Shown here one piece after another: positions 38,451 to 47,297 of a stretch of DNA of 64,000 nt. The notes below the pieces were generated by a model, which saw nothing but the letters and a program-made list of their open reading frames with translations, was not told the DNA's origin and did no database searches. The stretch is from an uncultured Saprospiraceae bacterium. GTDB taxonomy: Bacteria > Bacteroidota > Bacteroidia > Chitinophagales > Saprospiraceae. Both the position numbers and the translations under genes were made by a program. The first letter of the stretch is position 1. Every line of letters starts with the position of its first letter. The stretch lies in the NCBI GenBank assembly GCA_937929945.1, contig CALFUK010000039.1, positions 41,839 to 105,838 on the forward strand, written 5' to 3'.

Positions 38451-39572
38451 GTGCACAAATCAAGATATATGAACCAATGTTTCCTTCCAGACTCATCAGC
38501 TATTGGCGCCTTAGAGTCAGATGGTTCTGCCGGACTAAGCAAGCTTTCATTTTTTCATCACAAGGTTAAGAAGAACATCGACTTGCTTCTGGGAGAGACT
38601 TACGTACTGCCAGAAGTATTGGATTCTTTTAGCGAATTCTCTAGAGCTTTATCAGGGTTGATTAACCCTGAGATTCAGTTTTCTGGCGCTCAGATCAATC
38701 AGAAAGACCTTTCTAATAAATTTGATATCTATGATAAATACTTTGAAGTAACTAGGATTTCGGGGATGACGTATGGGCAGTTCATACAGCAGTATTTAGA
38801 TAGTTCTGCAGAGCTGATTAATGAGATCGGCTATACCTCCATGTCCAGGGGCGAAGTGGCCTATCTATTGAAGGGCTGGGAGGCTGCGAATCTACTACTA
38901 CTTTCCATCCATGCGTCGGATACTGATGGGCTCTACACTCCAGAAGAGCATTCGCAGGCAGCACCTAGCGACAATGAGCAACGCGCGCTGTATCGATGGA
39001 AATTGGCACACCACGGGTTTGCTATTTTTATGATCCTATCTGGTTATTGCTTAGATCAGGCCAGTCATGATCTAGAGCAAGATAAGCTTAGCTCTGTCAC
39101 GGCGGACTGGATAGACAAAGCGGCTCATCTCTTCAGGTCCACCACAGCCTGTATGGAGTTTGGTAATAGCTTCACTTCCACAGTGTACCGTAGCGTGATC
39201 CGACCTGATATGAGTCGAGCTAATGAAGAAGCGAATCTGCCAAACGGATTTTCGGGCACTCAGAATTTAGAGTATGTCACATGGCGAAAGAAGAAGCTAA
39301 ACTTCTTCTCGCTGCTCAAAGAACATGCTGGTCGACTCACACAGGATGTCATTGAGAAGACAGAGCTGCTCCGATGTTACTACTTAGAAGATATGCACAT
39401 CCACTCCATCATCGCAGGTAGAATGGTCGGCATAGAGAAATCACTGCTGCAAGAAGGCATCAGTAAAAAAGGCAAAAGCATGGCCATCACTGCAGGAGAT
39501 ATGCTCCGGATGATGGCGAAGCGCAGGGAGGAGGAGACTCAGTTTATCTTGGAGCTGGAGGCCGCCTCATAA
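38451..39572 (+). CDS. Predicted helical protein of unknown function
   Basis: 373 residues, almost entirely alpha-helical by pattern, with no signal or transmembrane segment. Distinct motifs include RWKLAHHGFAIFMILSGYCL, STTACMEFGNSF and IRPDMSRANEEANLPNGFSG; the His-His and the RPxM...GFSG segment look like conserved functional residues. I cannot assign it to a family with confidence. The locus (MFS carrier, Lrp regulator, this gene, PLP aminotransferase) suggests a role in amino-acid or amine metabolism. An alternative start is the ATG at 38469. Confidence 0.7.
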   Translation: MHKSRYMNQCFLPDSSAIGALESDGSAGLSKLSFFHHKVKKNIDLLLGETYVLPEVLDSFSEFSRALSGLINPEIQFSGAQINQKDLSNKFDIYDKYFEVTRISGMTYGQFIQQYLDSSAELINEIGYTSMSRGEVAYLLKGWEAANLLLLSIHASDTDGLYTPEEHSQAAPSDNEQRALYRWKLAHHGFAIFMILSGYCLDQASHDLEQDKLSSVTADWIDKAAHLFRSTTACMEFGNSFTSTVYRSVIRPDMSRANEEANLPNGFSGTQNLEYVTWRKKKLNFFSLLKEHAGRLTQDVIEKTELLRCYYLEDMHIHSIIAGRMVGIEKSLLQEGISKKGKSMAITAGDMLRMMAKRREEETQFILELEAAS

Positions 39573-39578
39573 GATAAT

Positions 39579-39668
39579 ACGAAACGTCTATGACCTAGAT
39601 AATTAATACACCCAAGTGGATGATTGATCTCAGTTATTTAGCATTTTTAGCTGCGTAGCTTAAAAAAA
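39579..39668 (+). repeat. Single copy of the 94-bp repeat (unit B)
   Basis: One forward unit (ACGAAACGTCTATGACC... CCCAAGTGGATGATTGA...) begins 6 bp after the unknown gene's stop, with ACG instead of ATG at its head. Similarity fades after ~90 bp. It ends ~46 bp before the aminotransferase start, so it could contribute to that gene's leader. Confidence 0.85.
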
Positions 39669-39714
39669 TAGAGTTTATTATATAATCATTGCTTGTACTA
39701 CCAAAAGAATTATA

Positions 39715-40830
39715 ATGAAAATAGAAGATACATTTAAGCCTTACCTTACAGTGAAGCGCTCATACAAGGGTGGTAAGTCAAAGCAGGCTGTTAAAGCTAA
39801 TAAAAAAGTCTATAAGCTCTCTTCTAATGAGAACCCTCTAGGTACTTCGCCGAAGGTCGTCGCCGCGATCAAAGCTGCCATAGACGACCTTCACATTTAC
39901 CCAGATCGAACGGATAATGCCCTTTGCGAAGCCTTAGCGACTGACTTTAATCAAGAGTTAGCGCCCTCACAGTTCTTAGCTTCTAATAGTGGCTGTGATG
40001 TGATAGAGATGATCTTGCGCGCCTTTGTTAATATCGGAGATGAGGTTATCATTTCTAATCCTTGCTTTGTGCCCTATCAATCTTTCTCATCTAGGTTAGG
40101 CGGTGTGATCGTGGATGTACCGCTGGTAGGAGAGGACTATACCTTAGATGTAGCGGGCATTATCGCAGCGATTACAGCTAAAACAAAAGTGATCTTTCTG
40201 ACCAGCCCGAATAACCCAACAGGTAGCTATATATCCAAAAGCGAATTAGATACTTTACTCCCAGAAATACCTAAAAACATCATTATTATCTACGATGAAG
40301 TCTATCGCCATTTCGCAGATGCAGATGATTATGTCACAGGCGTAGCTTATGTGAAAGCTGGCTATAACATGGTAGTAGTGAATAGCTTCTCTAAGTCTTA
40401 TGGCCTAGCTGGCATGAGAGTGGGGTATTGCTACAGCAGTGAAAAAATCATCAGTTACATCAAGCAGCTTTCTAAGCCATTTATCATTAATAAGTTATCA
40501 TCTGCTGCCGCAATTGCAGCGCTGGAAGATCGAGACTTCATTAATGAGGTGGTGCGTACAGTCCACGAAGAGAGGTCATATATATATGCAGAGCTCGATC
40601 GGCTGGACATTAGCTATACGCCTTCACAAGCTAACTTCTATCTGATTGAACCTCCGATGGCAGCAGCAGTCTTCATAGATCACATGATGAGTGAGGGTGT
40701 CATGGTCAGACCTGCCGATAATTTCGGTGCACCGGGTAAAGTCCGAATCAGCATCGGGGATCACGAGGCTAATCTCGCAGTGATTGCAGCCCTAAGTAGT
40801 CTGCCTGACTGCAGCTCATCCATCCTATGA
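39715..40830 (+). CDS. Histidinol-phosphate-type aminotransferase (PLP fold I)
   Basis: 371 residues. Aminotransferase motifs: KLSSNENPLG near the N-terminus, TSPNNPTGSYI, YDEVYRHF, and the PLP-lysine segment NSFSKSYGLAGMRVGY. The family is HisC/Cobyric-like class I/II. A biosynthetic his operon is not adjacent, so it may be a general aromatic/imidazole aminotransferase rather than HisC proper. It is probably regulated by the Lrp-type protein at 37.9 kb. Confidence 0.88.
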   Translation: MKIEDTFKPYLTVKRSYKGGKSKQAVKANKKVYKLSSNENPLGTSPKVVAAIKAAIDDLHIYPDRTDNALCEALATDFNQELAPSQFLASNSGCDVIEMILRAFVNIGDEVIISNPCFVPYQSFSSRLGGVIVDVPLVGEDYTLDVAGIIAAITAKTKVIFLTSPNNPTGSYISKSELDTLLPEIPKNIIIIYDEVYRHFADADDYVTGVAYVKAGYNMVVVNSFSKSYGLAGMRVGYCYSSEKIISYIKQLSKPFIINKLSSAAAIAALEDRDFINEVVRTVHEERSYIYAELDRLDISYTPSQANFYLIEPPMAAAVFIDHMMSEGVMVRPADNFGAPGKVRISIGDHEANLAVIAALSSLPDCSSSIL

Positions 40831-40938
40831 TTTATTGGAGTAGCGATCTACATCATTTTTGAGAATTTACTACTTGGTAAGCCTGCGACATAAATCCCCC
40901 TCAGATAGAAGTTATAGTATCGTACTGAGTATGCTTTG

Positions 40939-40963
40939 TGATACATATGCATCCTATGTATCA
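40939..40963. terminator. Perfect 9-bp stem-loop after the aminotransferase
   Basis: TGATACATA pairs with TATGTATCA around a 7-nt loop. No T-tract follows, so it may be a weak terminator or a protein-binding palindrome. Confidence 0.35.
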
Positions 40964-40984
40964 GCCCTTATGCTGCAATATGAT

Positions 40985-41172
40985 ATGACACGTCTATGAC
41001 GTAGATAGTTAAGACACCCAAGTGGATGATTGAACTTAGTTATTTGCTGACAGGCATTCAGTCCCAAAACTTAAACATATGAAACGTCTATGACGTAGAT
41101 AGTTAAGACACGCAAGTGGATGATTAAACTTAGTTATTTGCTGATAGGCATTCAGTTCCAAAATTTAAACAT
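40985..41172 (+). repeat. Tandem 94-bp repeat array C (two units)
   Basis: Units begin at 40985 and 41079 (period 94), ending AAATTTAAACAT at 41172, followed by ATGAAAGAC and a stop after seven codons (MKDYSSD). There is no downstream gene in this orientation: the next gene is on the minus strand, so this array is not simply a gene leader. The units closely resemble unit 5 of array A. Confidence 0.95.
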
Positions 41173-41198
41173 ATGAAAGACTATTCCTCAGATTAAAA

Positions 41199-41240
41199 CA
41201 AAAAAAATCCTGCGCGCTACTGCTCACAGGATTTTTTTTT
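41199..41240. terminator. Bidirectional terminator
   Basis: An A-run leading into AATCCTG pairs with CAGGATT leading into a T-run, around a 14-nt loop. A-tract on one side and T-tract on the other let it act in both directions; it closes the T9SS cargo gene on the minus strand and any transcript through array C. Confidence 0.85.
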
Positions 41241-41264
41241 GGTAATTCTAATACTTAGATGTGC

Positions 41265-43604
41265 TTAGTTCTGCACCATGATTGTCCTCGTCTTCGTACC
41301 TTCTTCTGTCGCGACTCTCATTAGGTAAGCGCCTGATGCCAGTCCACTGATATCTATGCGCTGTGTTTCCTTTGTCACATTAGTGAGTTCATCGATTTTG
41401 ATGACTCTGCCTTCTATGGTGGCGATGACCACACTCACATCTGTCGCTTGCTCGAAGCTTAGCTCAGCATTGATAAAGTCTTTTGCTGGATTAGGGAAAG
41501 CTCTGAAAGCTTCCTCTGCCAGCGGTACTTCATCGACAGGAGACGTTAGGGATATTTGCAAGTCTAACTGTGGCGCCTGTATTATCGTATTTCCACAGCA
41601 TGTGAACCATGATGGTGACTGATTAGGCAGATAAATGTATAATCCTGAGCCTGGCAAAGTAGAGTTAGTATTCATGAAGAGTGACTTATTGTCTACACCA
41701 GCAGTACTCGTTACACTATCATCAAAGTACGCCATGACTACATAGAATGATCCTTCATCCAGCTTGATGTCTTCGCCTTCTAATGAGATGGTGATCGCAT
41801 CAAAATTATCTTCTCCTGTGAGGACATGTGTCGTCGTCCACACCACTTCCAGATTAGGGTGATTCAGATAAGAGTTTTCATTTCGATCAAAATCATCAGG
41901 TAGAATACCACCCGTGGAGAAGTCTGCATTTACTTTTAATAAAGCTAATTCGACGAAGTGATTTTCTAAGGTGCTTTCATTGGATGCAACTCCAAAGGTG
42001 ATTGATTCTGCAAAGAATTTTGCATTGTTCTCACTAGTCAGATATAAAGCTCCTAATCCCCATTCTTCGTCAGTCGTTCTGAATCGGAAGCCACCGGTGA
42101 CTTGGCCATTAAATTTGGAGAATGTTTGATCTGTGATCTGGAAGAAGTAGCTTTCTGTATTGTCTAAGGTATCTGCTTCTTCTCCGTTTGTAACCTCAAG
42201 TGCGTAGTCCATTCTATAGTTTCCGACTCCTATCTCGCTAGGCAGCCACAGATCTTCTACTGCTAATGTCGTGGTGTCTCCAGCTTCTAGACCACTTAAG
42301 ATGGCAGCATCTGAATGAACGACTGCATCTGTTCCCGTATTCACGACTTCTACATTAAGTGTGACATCGATGGCTTGTGCACCATTGTTAATGACATCAG
42401 TGGAAAATAGGAATGGATCGGCATCTGCGTGGGTGATTGGCACAGCATGACTAAGTGGTGTGTAGAAGGTATTTGTGATTTTTGCATTTATGCCCGTGAA
42501 GTTTATCAGCTGGACATCATCTATCGCCCAGAAATAATAATCTCCATTAAAGATGAACCTGATAGATACATCATCATCAGGAGACACGCCAGTCAATGGG
42601 ACTCGGAGTATACCGACAGTGGCCTGGTTGCCTTCTAATTCAGTATTGACTTGGGTATCTGTCCAGGAGTTACCTCCATCAGTAGACCAGCCTACGAAGA
42701 AGTTACAGTCGAAAAAGCGAGCCGCCTGGGTAAACTTAACTGCTACGAGATCTCCTGCACCCGTACCATTTAAGCTGATTGGGGGGGATGTAATAGAGCC
42801 TATCTGTGGTGTAGGGCACGAGCCAGATCCTAAGGCCGCTTGATCTCCATTAGAGTCTAAGAAGTCCGAATCAAATATGATAAAGCCTGAGCATGGGTCA
42901 TCAGAAAGCAATTCATTACCATCGGCAGCAAATGCGCCTCTTGATATGTCACCATCGTCTCTCCATTCCCAAGCAGCGTTAGCATCATCGGCACCTCCAG
43001 AACAAGCGATTCCTTCTGCCGTCCAGCCATTCAGCCCTCCGGTGAATGCTTCTGTATATAAGACGACATCATCGGCATTAGGATCGATCAGGTCAGTCTC
43101 AGTTCTCATGGTCATAGCTTGGATTCCAGCATCTATCTCTGCCTTCAGTGTCGTACAGTCTCTCATTCGCATGGAGAATGTAGGGATGTTCACCTCGATA
43201 TTCATTAAGTCATCTTCGCTGGCACCTATACCGATCAGGGTATCATTAACTTCATTATTACAGATGATGATCGCGATGGCACCAAAGTCTTCAGCGACTT
43301 TTGCCTTTTCAATAAAGGCACAGCTGCCTCTATCTACCATGGCTATCTTACCTTCTACTTCTATACCTGTGGTCCGAACGTTATCACATGCTTCTGTGTC
43401 AGTTCCGGCACTGCCTAAGACGATCTCACCCGATAGCTGGCTGGCACAAGGTAATCTGCCAAAGGTATTGGACAAGCGCAAGTCATAGTCTCCAGCTACT
43501 CCAGCAGGAGCTGATACAGACAGTCTGAAATTCTCTCCCTGGGCACTTGCCATGATCCAAGTAGCTGACAAAAAAAGAAGGGTATGTAAAAGTCTTCGAG
43601 TCAT
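41265..43604 (-). CDS. T9SS-exported protein with PA domain
   Basis: 779 residues. The signal peptide ends at ~21 (MASAQ). Residues ~25-150 form a PA (protease-associated) domain: VEGKIAMVDRGSCAFIEKA and AIAIIICNNE. The middle has two Ig/jelly-roll-like regions with choice-of-anchor character (WSTDGGNSWTD, FWAIDDVQLINF). The C-terminal ~75 residues carry the type A sorting domain (FRAFPNPAKDFI ... GLASGAYLMRV), so it is secreted by T9SS and probably anchored to the surface. No catalytic domain was recognised; PA domains often accompany proteases or adhesins. Confidence 0.88.
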   Translation of the reverse strand: MTRRLLHTLLFLSATWIMASAQGENFRLSVSAPAGVAGDYDLRLSNTFGRLPCASQLSGEIVLGSAGTDTEACDNVRTTGIEVEGKIAMVDRGSCAFIEKAKVAEDFGAIAIIICNNEVNDTLIGIGASEDDLMNIEVNIPTFSMRMRDCTTLKAEIDAGIQAMTMRTETDLIDPNADDVVLYTEAFTGGLNGWTAEGIACSGGADDANAAWEWRDDGDISRGAFAADGNELLSDDPCSGFIIFDSDFLDSNGDQAALGSGSCPTPQIGSITSPPISLNGTGAGDLVAVKFTQAARFFDCNFFVGWSTDGGNSWTDTQVNTELEGNQATVGILRVPLTGVSPDDDVSIRFIFNGDYYFWAIDDVQLINFTGINAKITNTFYTPLSHAVPITHADADPFLFSTDVINNGAQAIDVTLNVEVVNTGTDAVVHSDAAILSGLEAGDTTTLAVEDLWLPSEIGVGNYRMDYALEVTNGEEADTLDNTESYFFQITDQTFSKFNGQVTGGFRFRTTDEEWGLGALYLTSENNAKFFAESITFGVASNESTLENHFVELALLKVNADFSTGGILPDDFDRNENSYLNHPNLEVVWTTTHVLTGEDNFDAITISLEGEDIKLDEGSFYVVMAYFDDSVTSTAGVDNKSLFMNTNSTLPGSGLYIYLPNQSPSWFTCCGNTIIQAPQLDLQISLTSPVDEVPLAEEAFRAFPNPAKDFINAELSFEQATDVSVVIATIEGRVIKIDELTNVTKETQRIDISGLASGAYLMRVATEEGTKTRTIMVQN

Positions 43605-43702
43605 ATTTATGTTTTTCTATCAATAAAAAATTAGCGCTGAATTTTATTTAGCACTAAAATAGATAAATACTGATAATCACTGTGATTTGAAGCCACTTTT
43701 GA

Positions 43703-44935
43703 TCAGCTTAATCCAGCTAAAGGTCCCTGTGAATCAAGAGTTTGGTCAATTTTATCAATAATCTCTTGGATGTCCATGGTGTTTTCATCGAAATGCGTCC
43801 TCAGTTCATCCTCTATGTTTTCCGAAAGACCTGGGATGCCGGCCTCGATTTGTGACACCAATTCGTCTGCACTATGCACTAATCGGAGGACTCCGATTGA
43901 GTGAAGTTTTCGAGCATCTATGAATTTTTCGATGTTAGGGCCGCTGAGTACTGGGATGATAAAAGCAGCGGGCTCAATGACACTGTGCGTCCCTTTTTCA
44001 AATCCTCCACCGACGTAGGCGATATCAGCATATTGGTATAGGTATTTCAGATCACCCATGGTATCCATGATGATAATCTTGGATTCAGTATGGTTTTCAC
44101 TGAGCTTAGAATAGCGTATGGCTGTCGGAAGGTAGGTCTCGACCAGTCTCAGTTTTTCCTCATCTATTTCGTGTGGCACAAGGATCATGGTATAGGCGGA
44201 TAGGTGTGCTAAGGCAGCCGCTATGAGCTGATGATCAGAATCTAAAGTGCTCCCCCATACGATGCATGGCCGACTTAACAAAACGGATTCTATAAGGGGG
44301 TACTGTCTTGGATAATCTCTGGTGCGAGAGGCTTGTATGTATCTGGGATTGCCCATGACATTGAGGTTCGCGTAGCCAGCCTCTTGTAGGAGCTGAAATG
44401 ACGCTTCGTCTTGCAGTATGATGTCTGCATGTTGCCTCAGGGGTTCCGTGATGGACCTGAACATCGAGGACAGCCACCAGTGCTTCTCCCTGACGTAGGT
44501 GCCTATGAAAAATACTGGAATGTTCTGCTCCTGGCAGACGCTAATCATGTGTGGCCAATACTCATTTTGGGAGACAATGAGCACGCTGGGCTGTATGCTG
44601 TGGATGAATGAGTTCACCTGCTTCTCTCGGTCCAAAGGGGCATAGCAGATGCAGTCAGCTATTGGTAACTGAAATGTAGCTTCATATCCAGAGGGAGAAA
44701 AGAAACTTAGAATAGTAGTGCATTCTGACTGATCGTGGTACTGTGCTAACAGAGGTGCTATACCCTCATACTCTCCATACGAAGAGCAGTGAAACCAGAT
44801 ATTTTGTCCTCTGTGTAAGATTGGTATCTTATTGCCCATGTGACCCTGATAGAGTCTTTTGATTCGAGGAGAAAATAGGCTGATGAACGGAAGAAGAAGG
44901 TACGCTATACTAATCAATATGCGATAGAGAAACAT
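43703..44935 (-). CDS. waaA: 3-deoxy-D-manno-octulosonic acid (Kdo) transferase
   Basis: 410 residues. An N-terminal membrane anchor (~5-22) precedes the GT30 fold: WFHCSSYGEYEG, ILVIVSQNEYWPHM-type acceptor segment, MGNPRY, VWGSTLDSDHQLI and the donor-site IAYVGGGFEKGTHSVIEPA. It adds Kdo from CMP-Kdo to lipid A precursors at the inner face of the inner membrane. It is divergent from folE with a ~117-bp gap. Confidence 0.95.
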   Translation of the reverse strand: MFLYRILISIAYLLLPFISLFSPRIKRLYQGHMGNKIPILHRGQNIWFHCSSYGEYEGIAPLLAQYHDQSECTTILSFFSPSGYEATFQLPIADCICYAPLDREKQVNSFIHSIQPSVLIVSQNEYWPHMISVCQEQNIPVFFIGTYVREKHWWLSSMFRSITEPLRQHADIILQDEASFQLLQEAGYANLNVMGNPRYIQASRTRDYPRQYPLIESVLLSRPCIVWGSTLDSDHQLIAAALAHLSAYTMILVPHEIDEEKLRLVETYLPTAIRYSKLSENHTESKIIIMDTMGDLKYLYQYADIAYVGGGFEKGTHSVIEPAAFIIPVLSGPNIEKFIDARKLHSIGVLRLVHSADELVSQIEAGIPGLSENIEDELRTHFDENTMDIQEIIDKIDQTLDSQGPLAGLS

Positions 44936-45006
44936 AGAATCACAGGATAATCAAAATATCTGTGAGATAGGTCCTTTTCGGGCACCATAATGCATATAAA
45001 TTCAGT

Positions 45007-45014
45007 TACTTTTG
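45007..45014 (+). promoter_or_regulatory. -7 promoter element of folE
   Basis: TACTTTTG fits TAnnTTTG and lies 38 bp before the folE ATG at 45053. Confidence 0.5.
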
Positions 45015-45052
45015 CGTCTCTTTAGTTGAGAATAATCATAAAAGCAATCAAG

Positions 45053-45649
45053 ATGGGGTATAAAAAAGTAGAGTCTTACGATGAAGATGTGACAAACGTG
45101 CTGCGGACTAAGTATGAAGACATCTTAGATACCATGGGGGAGGATAAGTCCAGAGATGGCTTGCTAAAGACACCCGATAGGGCTGCCAAGGCCATGCAGT
45201 TCCTGACCCAAGGTTACGATCTTGACCCGCAAGCCATTTTGACTGGAGCCTTATTTAAAGAAGACTACAGTGAGATGGTGATCGTCAAGGACATAGAGCT
45301 GTACTCCCTGTGCGAACATCATATTTTGCCTTTCTTCGGCAAGGCGCACGTGGCGTATATTCCTAATGGGTATATCGTAGGGCTCAGTAAGATACCGAGA
45401 ATCATTGATGCATTCGCGCGTCGATTACAGGTGCAGGAGAGACTGACCGATGAGATTCTTAACTGTATCCAAGATACGCTTAAACCACATGGTGTCGCCG
45501 TCGTGATCGAAGCAGCACACATGTGTATGATGATGAGAGGCGTGCAAAAACAGAATTCTGTCACGACCACCTCAGCCTTCACTGGAGAATTTAAAAATGT
45601 AGAGAGCCGTAGTGAATTTCTAAATTTGATTGGCACGAATCTCAGATAA
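45053..45649 (+). CDS. folE: GTP cyclohydrolase I
   Basis: 198 residues from ATG 45053; an upstream TTG at 45026 would add nine residues. Family motifs: zinc Cys/His in [19 protein letters not shown], then [19 protein letters not shown], and the second zinc Cys in [12 protein letters not shown]. It makes 7,8-dihydroneopterin triphosphate for folate (and possibly queuosine/pterin) synthesis. Confidence 0.97.
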   Translation: MGYKKVESYDEDVTNVLRTKYEDILDTMGEDKSRDGLLKTPDRAAKAMQFLTQGYDLDPQAILTGALFKEDYSEMVIVKDIELYSLCEHHILPFFGKAHVAYIPNGYIVGLSKIPRIIDAFARRLQVQERLTDEILNCIQDTLKPHGVAVVIEAAHMCMMMRGVQKQNSVTTTSAFTGEFKNVESRSEFLNLIGTNLR

Positions 45650-45739
45650 ACATGAATCGTCTATTGGCGGAAGTAAAGACTCCAAATCAGTGAATCATCT
45701 TACTTCATTGCTTGTGGATAATGACTACAAATAATTATG

Positions 45740-45832
45740 ATAAGGTCTTTAATGTGAATAACTGAGACGCCCGCGTGGGTATTTATACATTAGTAATTTG
45801 CAAATAGACATTTACCTAAGAATGTAAAACGT
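45740..45832 (+). promoter_or_regulatory. Diverged 94-bp leader element before fabD
   Basis: The 93 bp before the fabD ATG align end-to-end with the repeat unit with only small shifts: GTCTTTAATGTG for GTCTATGACGTA, GAGACGCCCGCGTGGG for AAGACACCCAAGTGGA, TTAGTAATTTGC for TTAGCTATTTGC, GACATT for GGCATT, GTATGAAA at the end. A further partial unit start (ATGAATCGTCTATTGG) is at 45652, three bases after the folE stop. By eye about two thirds of positions agree. Confidence 0.6.
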
Positions 45833-46714
45833 ATGAAAGCAGCGCTATTTCCTGGACAGGGATCACAATTCGTAGGCATGGGAGCTGATCTCGCCTCTAA
45901 AAATGAGAGAGCCAATCAGTTATTTCATCAAGCTAATGAAATTTTGGGCTTTGATATTTTATCAATCATGATAAATGGCCCAGAAGAGAAGCTTAAGCAA
46001 ACTAACATCACTCAGCCAGCCGTATTTCTTCACTCCTTAGCCGCTCTGGCGGCTCATCGGGCGGAGATAGAATATGATTATGTAGCTGGGCACTCCTTGG
46101 GAGAACTTACAGCGCTGGTAGCTGCAGAGTGCATCTCCTTCGAGGAGGGATTATTATTGGTAAAAGAGAGAGCTGAGTCTATGCAGTATGCCTGCGAGCA
46201 GCAAGCTGGCACCATGGCTGCTATCTTAGGCTTGGAGAATGCTCAGGTAGAAGAGGTCTGTGCTGGCATCGACGGCATCGTAGTAGCGGCTAATTACAAC
46301 TGTCCAGGGCAGTTGGTCATTTCAGGAGAGCTATCAGCCGTAGAAGCAGCTGCCGAAGCGCTCAAAGCTGCAGGCGCTAAGCGTGCAGTATTGCTCAATG
46401 TGGGTGGGGCATTTCACTCTGAACTCATGCGTCCAGCTCAAGATAGACTAGCCAAGCAAATCGAAAAAACGACATTTAGTGAGCCGCTCAAATCTGTGTA
46501 CCAGAATGTATCTGCACAGGCAGAGTCCGAGGCTGAAGACATCAAGAAAAATTTGCTGAAGCAGCTCACCTCACCTGTCAGATGGACACAGACCATGCAG
46601 CAGATGGTGGCTGATGGGATCGACTCATTCGTCGAAATCGGGGGTAATGGGAAGACACTCAGTTCATTCGTCAGGCGAGTGTCGAGAGACTTATCAGTAG
46701 AATCATATTTTTAA
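45833..46714 (+). CDS. fabD: Malonyl-CoA:ACP transacylase
   Basis: 293 residues. N-terminal LFPGQGSQFVGMG, catalytic GHSLGE with S88, and the base in GGAFHSELM (H195), plus KQTNITQPAVF. It loads malonate on acyl carrier protein for fatty-acid synthesis. It is the first gene of a group with algH and the ABC-F gene (28-bp and 4-bp gaps). Confidence 0.96.
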   Translation: MKAALFPGQGSQFVGMGADLASKNERANQLFHQANEILGFDILSIMINGPEEKLKQTNITQPAVFLHSLAALAAHRAEIEYDYVAGHSLGELTALVAAECISFEEGLLLVKERAESMQYACEQQAGTMAAILGLENAQVEEVCAGIDGIVVAANYNCPGQLVISGELSAVEAAAEALKAAGAKRAVLLNVGGAFHSELMRPAQDRLAKQIEKTTFSEPLKSVYQNVSAQAESEAEDIKKNLLKQLTSPVRWTQTMQQMVADGIDSFVEIGGNGKTLSSFVRRVSRDLSVESYF

Positions 46715-46741
46715 TCCATACATCAGCAATCAGATAAATCA

Positions 46742-47293
46742 ATGAAGCTTGACAAAGGGACAATATTAATTGCAGAACCATTTATGCTCGATCCTAACTT
46801 TAAAAGATCGGTGGTGATCCTCTGTGATTATTCTTTGGAAGAAGGCACGGTAGGCTTCATCCTTAATAAGCCCATCGATATGTCAGTGAATGACTTGATT
46901 GCGGATTTTCCAGACTTTGATGCCAAGGTGAATTTCGGTGGGCCAGTAGCGACGGATACCATCCACTACATCCACACAGTCGGCGATCTGGTGGATGACA
47001 GCATCAAGGTAGGAGAGGGCATCTACTGGGGCGGCAGCTTCGAAAAGCTAAAGTTCTTGATCAAATCAGAACTGATCTTGCCGAAAGACATCAGATTCTT
47101 CATTGGTTATTCTGGGTGGTCAGCAGGCCAGCTGGAAGATGAGATGGAGATCGGGTCTTGGGTGATGCATGAGTCTGATCCGAATTATATTTTTAAGTCC
47201 AGCCAAGACGAGCTCTGGACCCAAACCCTCATCAACAAGGGAAATACATACAGCGTCATCTCACAGATGCCTGATAACTTCAATTTGAACTGA
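46742..47293 (+). CDS. YqgE/AlgH family protein
   Basis: 183 residues. The N-terminus (KLDKGTILIAEPFMLDPNFKRSVVI) and GFILNKP, NFGGPV, FIGYSGWSAGQLEDE are signatures of the UPF0301/YqgE-AlgH family. The function is uncertain; no enzymatic activity is established for the family. It lies between fabD and the ABC-F gene. Confidence 0.94.
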   Translation: MKLDKGTILIAEPFMLDPNFKRSVVILCDYSLEEGTVGFILNKPIDMSVNDLIADFPDFDAKVNFGGPVATDTIHYIHTVGDLVDDSIKVGEGIYWGGSFEKLKFLIKSELILPKDIRFFIGYSGWSAGQLEDEMEIGSWVMHESDPNYIFKSSQDELWTQTLINKGNTYSVISQMPDNFNLN

Positions 47294-47297
47294 TCTA

